From Arthrobacter alpinus (GTDB lineage Bacteria; Actinomycetota; Actinomycetes; Actinomycetales; Micrococcaceae), in NCBI RefSeq assembly GCF_001294625.1, contig NZ_CP012677.1, positions 1,922,001 to 1,986,000 on the forward strand: a stretch of 64,000 bases of DNA, read 5' to 3'. Below the pieces are notes generated by a model. The model did no database searches. It was not told the origin of the DNA and worked only from the letters and a program-made list of their open reading frames with translations. Below are positions 17,218-25,644 of the stretch, piece after piece (the stretch's first letter is position 1; each line of letters starts with the position of its first letter). The translations under genes were made by a program, and so were the position numbers.

Positions 17218-18783
17218 TTAGCTGCGCTTTTGCTCCGTCAAGTTGATCATCTTTCGGGTGAGGCAAACTGCGATCAGCGCTATCCAGCTCATGACTGCGA
17301 GAAGACTAATCCCAACTGACACTGCGAGGTCGGGAGTGCTATTCCACCAAGTCGGCTCGAAGATGGGTGTATGTGTTCGGCTTGGCACGACGACCAGAGC
17401 AAAAAAGACTGTTGCGCTTGTTATCAAGGTGCCGACAAGGATCGGAAGCCACCGCCCGGTGCGCGAGTGCCGCGGGCGTGCGGCTGCGAAGATGAGCCAG
17501 GCGACCATCATCAGCTGCAGAATGGGGAGCCCGATCATGATGAGCGGCGCCGCAGCAACGAGAGGGTCCACCACGGCCGGGCTGTCTCGGGTGCCGACGA
17601 TCTTGTGCAACAGCGCTTCAGTGAATCGCGAGAATTTGTCTTGGTCGGTACCGAGGCTGTAGTTGCTCAGTACAACGACGCCCAGGCCAAGGGACGGCGC
17701 GAATGTAAGGTACGACACCGATCGTTCTGTGCTGCCGGAATGCTCCCACAGCGTTGGAAGGCTCGGGTCGGTGCTGTTCTCGTCGTTGTCGTGCAGCTCC
17801 CAGAACGGGCGAACAAACCACCCGCTGGCGTATTGGCTGTATTCGTTGACTCGAGTAAGGGGAGCCCGGGCGTTGGCAAGTGTTGCAGTACCGATTCCCG
17901 CCAGCTCACCCAGGTGCACCTGCAGGAGGTGGGTGAGGTCACTGGCAGTGGAGGTAATGAATGCGGACGGCGCGCCCATCGGCCACGTCGCCCCAGGCGT
18001 TACGACGTGAATGATCCCGAACCAGTTGTAGTAGCCGGCAGCCAATCCGTTCGAGCGAGCAAGTTCGAGGTCACTCGTGGTTGAGGTGAGCCCGAGAGGC
18101 GCGAGGACAAGGACTTGGAGCGCATCCTCAAACGACTTCCCAGTGACGTGTTCGATGATCGCGCCGAGCAGCGTGTAGTTGGCATTCGAGTAGTCGAAAT
18201 GCCCGCCCGGTACCGCGGTTGGCGTGCCCTGCAAAACGCGCCGGCTCTCTTCCCGAATCGAAGTGACCGCTGGCCAAGGATTGAATTCCTCAAGACCCGC
18301 ACGTTCGCTAATCCCGGAGGTGTGACTGAGCAGTTGAGCCAGTGTCACGGTCGAAAATGGGCTATTGGCGCCACCCAGTTCCGGCAGAAGAGCTCCGACA
18401 GGGTCGCTCAAAGCGAGACGTCGCTGCGAAATGAGCTGCTGAACTGCTAGGGCAGTGAATTGTTTGGATGTCGACCCGAGCAAGAACGGTGTTTTGAGGG
18501 TAATCCCAGGCCCGCCAGGATAAGCATCCCCATAGGTTCCCTCGAATTTGACTGAGCCATGGGAGAGCACGACAACGGCAAGTCCAGGTAGTCCGAGGTC
18601 AGCGCGTTGCTGCCGAACGAAGCTATCGAGACTGGAATCCGTTTCGCGATTCGCAGAGTTGGCAACGGCCGGAATCGATAAGAGCGATGCTGCGACTATC
18701 GCAACCAGCACGCCCGCTAGTAGCAGCCGACGTACAAGCTTTTCCATCCATAATCGCTGTCCGAACTTGGATCGCATGGGCAA
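17218..18783 (-). CDS. Serine hydrolase (class C beta-lactamase-like) with membrane C terminus
   Basis: The 521-residue protein has an N-terminal signal/anchor (about 18-42). A penicillin-binding-like hydrolase domain shows GSTSKQF (nucleophile Ser104, Lys107), HTSGI near 153, FDYSNANY near 197 and EHSGST near 345. Three membrane segments follow (about 410-435, 447-470 and 485-510). This architecture occurs in secreted, membrane-bound esterases/peptidases that act on cell-wall or small ester substrates outside the cell. Start choice among residues 1, 3 and 13 is unclear. It stands alone. Confidence 0.85.
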   Translation of the reverse strand: MPMRSKFGQRLWMEKLVRRLLLAGVLVAIVAASLLSIPAVANSANRETDSSLDSFVRQQRADLGLPGLAVVVLSHGSVKFEGTYGDAYPGGPGITLKTPFLLGSTSKQFTALAVQQLISQRRLALSDPVGALLPELGGANSPFSTVTLAQLLSHTSGISERAGLEEFNPWPAVTSIREESRRVLQGTPTAVPGGHFDYSNANYTLLGAIIEHVTGKSFEDALQVLVLAPLGLTSTTSDLELARSNGLAAGYYNWFGIIHVVTPGATWPMGAPSAFITSTASDLTHLLQVHLGELAGIGTATLANARAPLTRVNEYSQYASGWFVRPFWELHDNDENSTDPSLPTLWEHSGSTERSVSYLTFAPSLGLGVVVLSNYSLGTDQDKFSRFTEALLHKIVGTRDSPAVVDPLVAAAPLIMIGLPILQLMMVAWLIFAAARPRHSRTGRWLPILVGTLITSATVFFALVVVPSRTHTPIFEPTWWNSTPDLAVSVGISLLAVMSWIALIAVCLTRKMINLTEQKRS

Positions 18784-18924
18784 ATTTTAGTGATCACGCC
18801 CCTGGCGCGCAAGATGTCGACGAGACTCCTGATGGCGTTGAATTTGTGGACACGCAGACGCTTTCGGTGTGGGCTTGTGACCGTCAAATCCCGAGGTGGA
18901 GCATGCGGCGCCTCATTTTGTGTG

Positions 18925-19115
18925 CTGCTTAGGAGTTTTTGGACAGCGGGTTGATGTTCTCTCTAGGCTGCCGTGGCCAGCTACTTGTAACAGCAGTGGA
19001 CGTCATCCGGTAGCCCGTAGGCGAGTGCAGAATGGCGTCTTTGGCTGTTGTGGAACCCCTCGATGTAGCGGATGATGCCCTTTTGGCCAGACTCGATAGG
19101 CAGCAGTGGAATCCC
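18925..19115 (-). mobile_element. IS3-family transposase, C-terminal remnant
   Basis: The minus strand encodes KGIIRYIEGFHNSQRRHSAL, the end of the integrase core of IS3 transposases (IEGFYNxxRRHSxLG). A frameshift follows, then RENINPLSKNS and a stop at about 18929, another typical ending. Everything upstream of the fragment is missing. The element end should lie near 18925. Confidence 0.65.
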
Positions 19116-19208
19116 TTCAAGCACGGGCAATCAGCGTGACGATACGCGGGGCGCCGTTGCCGGGTCTCGCCAATTCACTGGGGTACAGGCAGCTGGGGCT
19201 GTGCTCGG

Positions 19209-20417
19209 TCAGAGGCTTACGGACTGGCCGCGTAGTAGCACCCATCGGGGCTGGTGCAACGCGGTTACATCAGTCTCAAGATCACCGGCGACACCAAGAA
19301 GATCGGCGTGGTAGCCGGGGGCGATCCGGCCTTTGCGGGCGCCGACCCCGCATGCCTGCGCTGCACCCGAAGTCGCCGTTGCCAGGGCCTCGGCGACGCT
19401 CAGGCCAGCGGTGACCAGCTCACACACGGCGTACGGGAGCACCCCGTGCCGTTTGGCCGGCGCGATACCGGAGTCGGCCCCGGACACCAGGCGCACTCCG
19501 CTGCGGTGCAGCCGGGCGACAAAGTCAGACCGGACCTGCAGCATCTCTTCAACTGTCATCCCCATCCTCGCCATCACCGCTCGTATCGCCGGCGGCGGGG
19601 CCTGCATCAGATGTGTGTCATATCCGAGGGTGGGACAGACCGCGATGCGGCTCCGCGCAAGAGCCGTGAGCGTTTCTTCGCTAACCTCCCCGAAGCCGCG
19701 GGCGGTGACACAGGAGCAATGCTCTATCCCATCGACCCCGGCTAAGAGCGCCTGCTCCACCGCAGGCGTTCCATGCGCATGCGCCGTCACCGGCACACCA
19801 GCCGCGTGAGCGCGGTCAACGATCAGCCGCATCTGATCGGCGGTGAACTGAGTAAGCATCGCATCGGTGCCCGGAGTGTTGACACCGCCCGAGGCCATCA
19901 CCTTGATGATGTCCACGCCGCGTTCCACTCGCTCTGCTACCGCTCTGATGATCTCCTCGGTCCCGGCAACTTCACCCCCTAGGTAGTGACAGTGGCCGTT
20001 CGTACTTGTCAACGGTGGCCCGGAGGCGACGATCGTAGGCTCGATCGCAGGAGCCGACAGCTGCCGATCCCGGCGCTCGAGGACACAAAATCGCCGATCC
20101 CCCAGATCACGTACGGTCGTCACACCCGCCACGAGCTGATCGTGCAACGCGGCCGATACGACCCGGTCGATCTCCTCAGCGGAGAAGCCAGCAACCCGGT
20201 CCAAGGCCGAGACCCCACTGTCGGTAACGAGATGGGTATGGGCGTCGATCAGACCCGGCAGCAACGTCCCTTCGTGAACCGTCACCTGACAAACCCCGGG
20301 GACCGGAAACTCGTAGGACTCAACACCGACGATCGAACAGTCCTCCAAGAAGACCGTCGCACCGCCAGCCAAAAAAGACTCACCGTCGTAGACATGACGA
20401 ACCCGAATGGCATGCAT
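19209..20417 (-). CDS. Amidohydrolase-family metal-dependent hydrolase
   Basis: The 402-residue protein has the metal-binding motifs of the imidazolonepropionase/prolidase-like amidohydrolases: DAHTHL (His60, His62), carboxylated-Lys candidate Lys172 in IIKVMASGG, HAHG (His213, His215), GIEHC (His233) and SGADSG (Asp315). Members hydrolyse cyclic amides, imides, dipeptides or carbamates in the cytoplasm; substrate is unknown. The start MHAIRVRHVYDG at 20417 matches the family's usual N terminus better than the longer frame from 20471. A scrap of a second homologous gene remains at 2870-2950. Confidence 0.85.
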   Translation of the reverse strand: MHAIRVRHVYDGESFLAGGATVFLEDCSIVGVESYEFPVPGVCQVTVHEGTLLPGLIDAHTHLVTDSGVSALDRVAGFSAEEIDRVVSAALHDQLVAGVTTVRDLGDRRFCVLERRDRQLSAPAIEPTIVASGPPLTSTNGHCHYLGGEVAGTEEIIRAVAERVERGVDIIKVMASGGVNTPGTDAMLTQFTADQMRLIVDRAHAAGVPVTAHAHGTPAVEQALLAGVDGIEHCSCVTARGFGEVSEETLTALARSRIAVCPTLGYDTHLMQAPPPAIRAVMARMGMTVEEMLQVRSDFVARLHRSGVRLVSGADSGIAPAKRHGVLPYAVCELVTAGLSVAEALATATSGAAQACGVGARKGRIAPGYHADLLGVAGDLETDVTALHQPRWVLLRGQSVSL

Positions 20418-20841
20418 GTACCCATTTTCCCCCGACAACCAACAACCCGGCAAGACCCCGACGAAACTCAAGAATAGTGCTCACGTAATGGGATGCGTGC
20501 CTCATCTGGAAAATGCTCACAAAAGCTCTATCGTATGTTCAGACGCTTTGGTGTACCGGAGGGATTCCCTGCGAGGCATGGAAACCATCACTTCCAACTT
20601 TGAGCAAACCAGTATTCTGCTCTAAAAACTCACAGAATCCGAAATCCGGGCCTGACCCTCCACCCATCAACGCTGGTGTCTTCTCGCTCTCGAAACCACA
20701 CCAGAACCCAGCCCCTGTCCCGAGCGTAACCTGGTCATCGCGGACGCTAGCCTGCCCTGCGCTGAAGTGGACCGCTGGTGAACCTGCTTTTGAAGATACT
20801 GGCAGCCAAATCCGCGATGACGTCGACAGTCGCCAAGGGAC

Positions 20842-20870
20842 ACTCATCTTTTACTCACCTATTTCAACCG
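20842..20870 (+). repeat. 29-bp direct repeat, copy 1
   Basis: ACTCATCTTTTACTCA followed by CCTATTTCAACCG. It matches 22266-22294 at 25 of 29 positions. The two copies bracket the IS256 remnant. Confidence 0.65.
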
Positions 20871-20974
20871 GAAACTACGGCAATTATTGACATGTCGTAG
20901 GCACCAACAACGGCGAAATCTCCCGAAAATACACAAATAATGATAGGCAGCGGCACCCCTCAGCATCCAGATGG

Positions 20975-21016
20975 TGAGATTCTCTTGGCCGCCGGTTCGA
21001 GCCCGGCCCGGTGCAC
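20975..21016 (+). repeat. 42-bp tRNA-3'-end-like repeat, copy 1
   Basis: This segment matches 39994-40035 at 37 of 42 positions, same strand. It contains GCCGG-TTCGAGC-CCGGC, a perfect T-arm (5-bp stem, TTCRANY loop), then seven bases and an A, as at the 3' end of a tRNA. No matching acceptor, D-arm or anticodon arm lies upstream, so it is not a complete tRNA gene. It may be a relic of an integration site at a tRNA gene. Confidence 0.5.
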
Positions 21017-21132
21017 AACCTGCCTCTGAACTGCGGTCATATCTCCAAATCTTGGGCCGCTCAAGGCAAAAACGGTTACGTCCCGTGGAGTCGTATAGTT
21101 TCCGGTTGCTGAGCAGCGGATTTCTGATGTGA

Positions 21133-21203
21133 AGAGCCATCGTGCGATGGTCAGTGAGTACCGATCAAAGAACTCACGAAGAACGCAAACACACGATGGC
21201 TCT
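21133..21203. repeat. Inverted repeat overlapping the IS256 transposase start
   Basis: AGAGCCATCGTG (21133-21144) and CACGATGGCTCT (21192-21203) are exact inverted copies 47 bases apart. The right arm covers the transposase ATG at 21196. It could be part of the element end, or a hairpin that hides the start codon in the mRNA. Confidence 0.5.
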
Positions 21204-22190
21204 AGACCAGTCGGCCTTGCTTGACCTGCATGGCCAACTTAAACTCACCGATGTCTCCGACGGGATCCGCACTGCGACCGAGACACTGTATCAGTAGCTC
21301 ATCGAGGCCGTGGCCACCGCGTTGATCGGTGCCGCCCCGTTCCAACGCTCCGAGGCCCGCACAATCCAGCGCAACGGGTCCCGTCCCAGGACGTTGACGA
21401 CCACCGCCGGGGACCTGAACCTGAAGATCCCCGAGCTACGCAACGACTCATTCTTCCCTGCATTGCTGGAGCGCCGGCGCCGCGTGGATCAGGCACTCTA
21501 CGCCGTGGTGATGGAGGCGTACCTGCACGGTGTCTCCACCCGCAAGGTCGATGATCTGGTCAAGGCGCTCGGGGCTGATACCGGGATTTGGCAAGTCCGA
21601 GGTGTCCCGGATCTGTGAGGACCTGGACCATGGGGTCGGGCACAGGGTCGTGTCCTAGGCGGTCGTGGTCGCCGTCGGCGTGGCTGCTGACGGGCGCAGG
21701 GAAGTCTTGGGCTTCGATGTCGGAGGCAGCGAGAACGAGGGGTTCTGGGCCGCGTTTCTGCGGTCGTTGAAGACCCGTGGACTTGTCGGGGTGAAGCTGG
21801 CTATCTCCGATGCCCACAATGGCTTAAAGAAGGCCATCTCCACGGTGTTCCAAGGTGCGGGTTGGCAGCGCTGCCGGGTGCATTTCATGCGTAACGTGCT
21901 CGCGTTCACCGGCTTCCCGGCCAGGCACTGGCGCCAGATCTGGTCCACGAACCCCATGGAACGGGTGAACAAGAAAATCAAAAGACGCACCGACGTCGTC
22001 CGGGTCTTCCCCAACCCCGCAGCGCTCCTACGGCTCGCCGGAGCTGTCCTCGTCGAGCAACATGACGAATGGGAAGCCGGGGACCGCCGCTACCTCTTGC
22101 GAAACCTCCATGGCCGAACTCAAGGCCATGAACACCACACCCACTGCCCACGTAGTGGAAGCGATTTTGCTCCCAGAACTCACTGCAACA
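21196..22190 (+). mobile_element. IS256-family transposase, inactivated and internally deleted
   Basis: ATG 21196 starts MALDQSALLDLHGQLKLTDV. TAG interrupts near 21294, and the same frame then gives ALIGAAPFQRSEARTIQRNG and LNLKIPELRNDSFFPALLER. A frameshift near 21590 leads to a second frame that reads KSEVSRICEDLDHGVGHRV, hits TAG at about 21657, and continues with VGVAADGRREVLGFDVGGSE and WQRCRVHFMRNVLA. It then jumps to FTGFPARHWRQIWSTNPMER: the roughly 100 residues that normally separate these blocks are gone, though the frame is kept. The end (KKIKRRTDVVRVFPNPAALL) is normal. The transposase is dead through stops, a shift and a deletion. Confidence 0.85.
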
Positions 22191-22265
22191 TAATCAAAAA
22201 ACTGACCCGCACGGTGTCGAGGCAAACTCCACCACTCAGCGGGACGTAAACGCAAAAACGCCCCA

Positions 22266-22294
22266 ACTCATCTTTTACTCATCTAATTCAACTG
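22266..22294 (+). repeat. 29-bp direct repeat, copy 2
   Basis: ACTCATCTTTTACTCA followed by TCTAATTCAACTG, 25 of 29 identical to 20842-20870. It is far longer than an IS256 target duplication (8-9 bp), so it is probably the end of an older element or a local duplication. Confidence 0.65.
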
Positions 22295-22811
22295 ACTTTT
22301 CCTGATTTTCTGGTCATCATTTTCAGCACATGACGCCCATCATTTTCAACATTCAGTCGCAAAACGTAGCTAGATTCCGCGGTTCTCACTTTCCCGAACA
22401 CGGCCCGGGAGTTGCGGGCAACAATAGGGTCTTCGATCGTCGTACTCTCGGCACAGTTGCCCGTCTGTTAGCCAAGAACTTCCCTCGAGACTGCAAGCAA
22501 CCCGGCGCGGCAGATTCATTCGAACACGCCCCACTTCCAACCTGCCAGACTCCGCCACCATGGCCCACGCGGCTTTCGGAACCCTGCTCGACATCGAACC
22601 TGCCTTTGGCAGTGCTCATCGGGCTTCTGGTGCTTGAGCATTCAACTTCGGGGCTTGTCGCCCAATGGATGAGGTCAATCCGATCAGCACTGGGCGTAAA
22701 TCCCCACGAAGCCTGTTCTGCACAACGCGCGGTCAAAACATCCAATGAAAGCCCCCCCGGCCGCTGCTAGTCTCGGCGTCAGGTACGAATAATTTCCATA
22801 GGAAGGCCCAC
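22295..22811. other. Non-coding boundary region before the catabolic cluster
   Basis: About 515 bases without a recognisable gene. GGAAGG at 22800-22805 is the ribosome site of the CoA-transferase gene. The promoter of that gene should lie in the last 100 bases, but no clear consensus is seen. Confidence 0.4.
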
Positions 22812-23981
22812 ATGCCAACGCATGAGACACCCACCGCCACGGGGCCCCTCACCGGGCTCGTTGTCGCCGATTTCTCACGGGTCCTGGCCGGGCCGCTAGC
22901 CACCATGGCGCTGGCTGACCTGGGCGCCCGGGTCATCAAGGTTGAACGGCCTGGCACCGGGGACGACACACGGAGCTGGGGCCCGCCCCACTCCCCCACG
23001 GGAACCACCTACTACGAGAGCGTCAACCGCAATAAGGAATCGGTGTGCCTTGACCTCACCGATCCCGCCGACCTGGAGCTCGCCCGGGAACTGACCCGGC
23101 GTGCCGACGTCCTCGTTGAGAATTTCAAGCCAGGCGGCATGGCCGGACTTGGCCTGGGCTATGAGGAACTCTCTTCCGCCAACCCCGCCCTCATCTACGC
23201 CTCCATCACAGGCTTTGGCAGTGCCGGCGGGGCCGGGCTCATGGGTTACGACTTCATTGTCCAGGCCCTGGGCGGCCTGATGAGCATTACCGGAGAGCAG
23301 GAGGGCGGTCCGCTCAAGGCAGGCGTTGCCCTGGTGGACGTCCTGACGGCCAAGGATGCCACCGTTGGCATCCTTGCGGCCCTGGCCGCCCGCGCATCTT
23401 CCGGGCGGGGCGCCCACCTTGAACTGAACCTGCTTTCCAGCCTGCAGGGTGCACTGGCCAACCAGGGGCAGGCTTTCCTGGGTGCCGGGGTCGTTCCTGC
23501 CAGGATGGGCAACGACCATCCCTCGATCGTTCCCTACCAGCTTCTTGAGTGCTCCGACGCGCCGCTGGCCGTGGCCTGTGGCAACGACGGGCAGTTCACG
23601 AAGCTGGCCCGGGTCCTAGCGATTCCCGACATTGCCGTGGATCCGCGCTTTGCCACGAATAATGCCCGCGTGGCACACCGCAAGGAACTGGTGACGATCC
23701 TGGAGGAGGCCCTGTCCGCAGGCTCCGCCATCCACTGGCAGGACCGACTGACGGATGCCGGCGTCCCGGCAGGCCACGTCTCGGGGATCGATGAGGGGAT
23801 CGAATACGCCCAATCTCTGGGACTGGATCCCACCATCGAAGTCCACGACGCGGCCGGCGTGGCCGTGGGCCGCCAGATCCGCAACCCCATCACCTGGACG
23901 CCGGCCATCCCTGTCCGCACGCACGCGCCCCCACAGCTGGGCGAACACAACGCCGCCGTGCGTTCGTGGCTGGGGAGCTGA
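22812..23981 (+). CDS. Class III (CaiB/BaiF) CoA-transferase, proposed glutarate CoA-transferase
   Basis: The 389-residue protein is a full-length formyl-CoA-transferase-type enzyme: GLVVADFSRVLAGPLATMALADLGARVIKVE near the N terminus, and Asp176 in ALVDVLTAKDA at the position of the catalytic Asp of the family. Such enzymes move CoA between carboxylic acids through an enzyme-bound anhydride. With a glutaryl-CoA dehydrogenase four kilobases downstream, the likely role is activation of glutarate from succinyl-CoA, as done by the mammalian class III enzyme SUGCT; substrate is inferred from context. GGAAGG precedes the ATG. The convergent pucR-type gene follows. Confidence 0.85.
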   Translation: MPTHETPTATGPLTGLVVADFSRVLAGPLATMALADLGARVIKVERPGTGDDTRSWGPPHSPTGTTYYESVNRNKESVCLDLTDPADLELARELTRRADVLVENFKPGGMAGLGLGYEELSSANPALIYASITGFGSAGGAGLMGYDFIVQALGGLMSITGEQEGGPLKAGVALVDVLTAKDATVGILAALAARASSGRGAHLELNLLSSLQGALANQGQAFLGAGVVPARMGNDHPSIVPYQLLECSDAPLAVACGNDGQFTKLARVLAIPDIAVDPRFATNNARVAHRKELVTILEEALSAGSAIHWQDRLTDAGVPAGHVSGIDEGIEYAQSLGLDPTIEVHDAAGVAVGRQIRNPITWTPAIPVRTHAPPQLGEHNAAVRSWLGS

Positions 23982-24040
23982 CCCTGGCCGGCAGCTCGCC
24001 CCGTCCAGCGGTTGACCCCGACCGGCGTGCCGGTGCTGGA

Positions 24041-25528
24041 CTACTCCGCGCGCAGGGCCAGCCACAGGTTGGCGGCCACGTCCGGATCGTCCGGATCAAC
24101 CTGAAGTAACGTCGCGGCGATGCCCATGCGGTGCCGCAGGGAATTGCGGTGCACCCCCAATTCTCGGGCGGCGCCTTCCCACTGCCCCCGGTGCCGCAGG
24201 TATGAGCGCACCGTGGCCACCAAGTCTGCACGCCCATAACCGCGCAGAGCGGACACCCAGTCCTGGACGCGCGGATCCAGCGACCCCGGCATCACCTCCT
24301 GGATTCGGCCCACATCCAAGCCCCGGGCCAGTGCCGCCAACTGAGCCCCCTCATCCCGCACGCGCTCAAGGGCCATGGGCTGGCTCAACACAGCAGCAAA
24401 CTCCGCGCCGGCGGGTTGCCTGCGACCGGCCGCGACTGTGCCGCCGCCAGCGTGGTCGGCATCCAGCAGCCAGTAACTCAAATCCCCGGCTGTGTGCCGC
24501 AGGCGGCTGTCCTTTAGGGCGGCACCTGCCGCAGACCATCCGGACTCCGCTGCCAGCTGTGATGCGAGAGTCTGGGCGAGCGCCGCGCCGTCGTCCGAGT
24601 TCCGGACCACCAGCATCCGCACTGCGCCGCGGGGCACCGCAATCCCTAGGTCCAGGGCCTGGGCCCGGCCGGCTTCAACGTGCCCGGCCAGAAACAGCTT
24701 GGTCACGGCGGAGCCCAGGGCTGCGGCCATGGCGTCCCTTTCCTGGGCCTGCGCAGCCTTGATCGACAGCAGCACGCACACCGTCAGGATGACCTGCCTG
24801 TCCGTGCGGTTCAGCTTGCGCCCTGCTCCAATCGCGAGGAACCCGGCCGCCCGCCGTCCCACTAGCACGGGGTATTCCACCACGTCCGCGCCATGGATTT
24901 GGAAGGTGGCTGCGGAGTGCGCCGCACCCATGTTCAGCCGGGACGCCTCGGCGCGCAGCGGCCCCAGAACGGCGCGGTTGGCTTCTGGCCACAACGTCTC
25001 CGTCCCGTGATCGGCAGGCAGGTACGCGGCCCAACCGCCCAGCGCCTGGGCCAGCGCCTTGATCACCGAGGCCAGCGCGTCGGGCTGCGCGGCAGCCCGG
25101 GCAAGGGCCGTCTGAGTGCCCAGGCTAGCCGCCAGATCCGCCTGGTCCTCCCGGCCCACTAGGTCCCAGTAGGCGCGCGAGACGTTCATGAAGGGTGTTC
25201 CGTCGGGTACCAGCACCAGTGCCAATCCGGCCGCCTTGCAGGCATCGATGAGGGCAGATGGGACTTCATCGACCCCGGCTCCCAGCCCCAGCCCCAGAGC
25301 GGCCACGTCGCGGTCCACGAGGCGCTGGACGTACGCCGGCACCTTGGCGGCCGGCCCGGCCAGGGGAATGCCCGTAGTGAGCAGCAATTCCCCGCCTTCG
25401 AGGTACGGAGTGGGGTCCTCCAGTTCCGAAATGTGTACCCCGGAAACCTTCCGCCGCGCCACCGTGTTTCCCGACGCCGGGCGTAGGTCCTTGCCGAGCA
25501 AGTGGTGCAATTGCGCCAGACTAATCAC
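24041..25528 (-). CDS. PucR-family transcriptional regulator
   Basis: From GTG 25528 the protein has 495 residues. It starts MISLAQLHHLLGKDLRP with an N-terminal PucR domain (VSGVHISELEDPTPYLEGGELLLTTGI). A middle GAF-like part follows, and then a C-terminal PucR helix-turn-helix (RADLVATVRSYLRHRGQWEGAARELGVHRNSLRHRM). AAAGG stands 6 bases upstream; longer frames to 25714 lack this support. PucR proteins control purine, amine and amino-acid catabolic genes. It is divergent from the aminotransferase gene, with a candidate operator between them, so it probably regulates the cluster. Confidence 0.88.
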   Translation of the reverse strand: MISLAQLHHLLGKDLRPASGNTVARRKVSGVHISELEDPTPYLEGGELLLTTGIPLAGPAAKVPAYVQRLVDRDVAALGLGLGAGVDEVPSALIDACKAAGLALVLVPDGTPFMNVSRAYWDLVGREDQADLAASLGTQTALARAAAQPDALASVIKALAQALGGWAAYLPADHGTETLWPEANRAVLGPLRAEASRLNMGAAHSAATFQIHGADVVEYPVLVGRRAAGFLAIGAGRKLNRTDRQVILTVCVLLSIKAAQAQERDAMAAALGSAVTKLFLAGHVEAGRAQALDLGIAVPRGAVRMLVVRNSDDGAALAQTLASQLAAESGWSAAGAALKDSRLRHTAGDLSYWLLDADHAGGGTVAAGRRQPAGAEFAAVLSQPMALERVRDEGAQLAALARGLDVGRIQEVMPGSLDPRVQDWVSALRGYGRADLVATVRSYLRHRGQWEGAARELGVHRNSLRHRMGIAATLLQVDPDDPDVAANLWLALRAE

Positions 25529-25592
25529 AAACGTGCCTTTCAATGAAGTGACTCCCATCATAGGGACATTTTGAACAAGAAAAGAATAATAC

Positions 25593-25609
25593 TTGGATGG
25601 AATGTCCAA
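25593..25609. promoter_or_regulatory. Candidate operator between pucR-type and aminotransferase genes
   Basis: TTGGA and TCCAA form an inverted repeat with a 7-base centre (TGGAATG) in the only intergenic space between the divergent genes. AATAAT at 25585-25590 could be a -10 element for the rightward operon. This is a prediction. Confidence 0.35.
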
Positions 25610-25644
25610 TGCGCCCGGCGTGGGTAGGCAATAACTTGGAGGAC

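Larger units (their letters stand above)
20418..21132. other. Non-coding stretch with repeats and a tRNA-like segment
   Basis: About 700 bases without a convincing gene. It contains a 29-bp sequence repeated at 22266 and a 42-bp tRNA-3'-end-like segment repeated at 39994, both listed separately. An open minus frame at 20539-20847 has no ribosome site and no family. Confidence 0.4.

Noticed and set aside
20539..20847. Minus-strand frame of 102 codons downstream of the amidohydrolase
   Set aside because: No start signal and no recognisable family; the region contains repeats rather than gene-like codon use.
20975..21016. A tRNA gene at the T-arm-like segment
   Set aside because: Only the T-arm and acceptor 3' side are present; no acceptor 5' strand, D-arm or anticodon arm could be found upstream. 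The same holds for 39994-40035.
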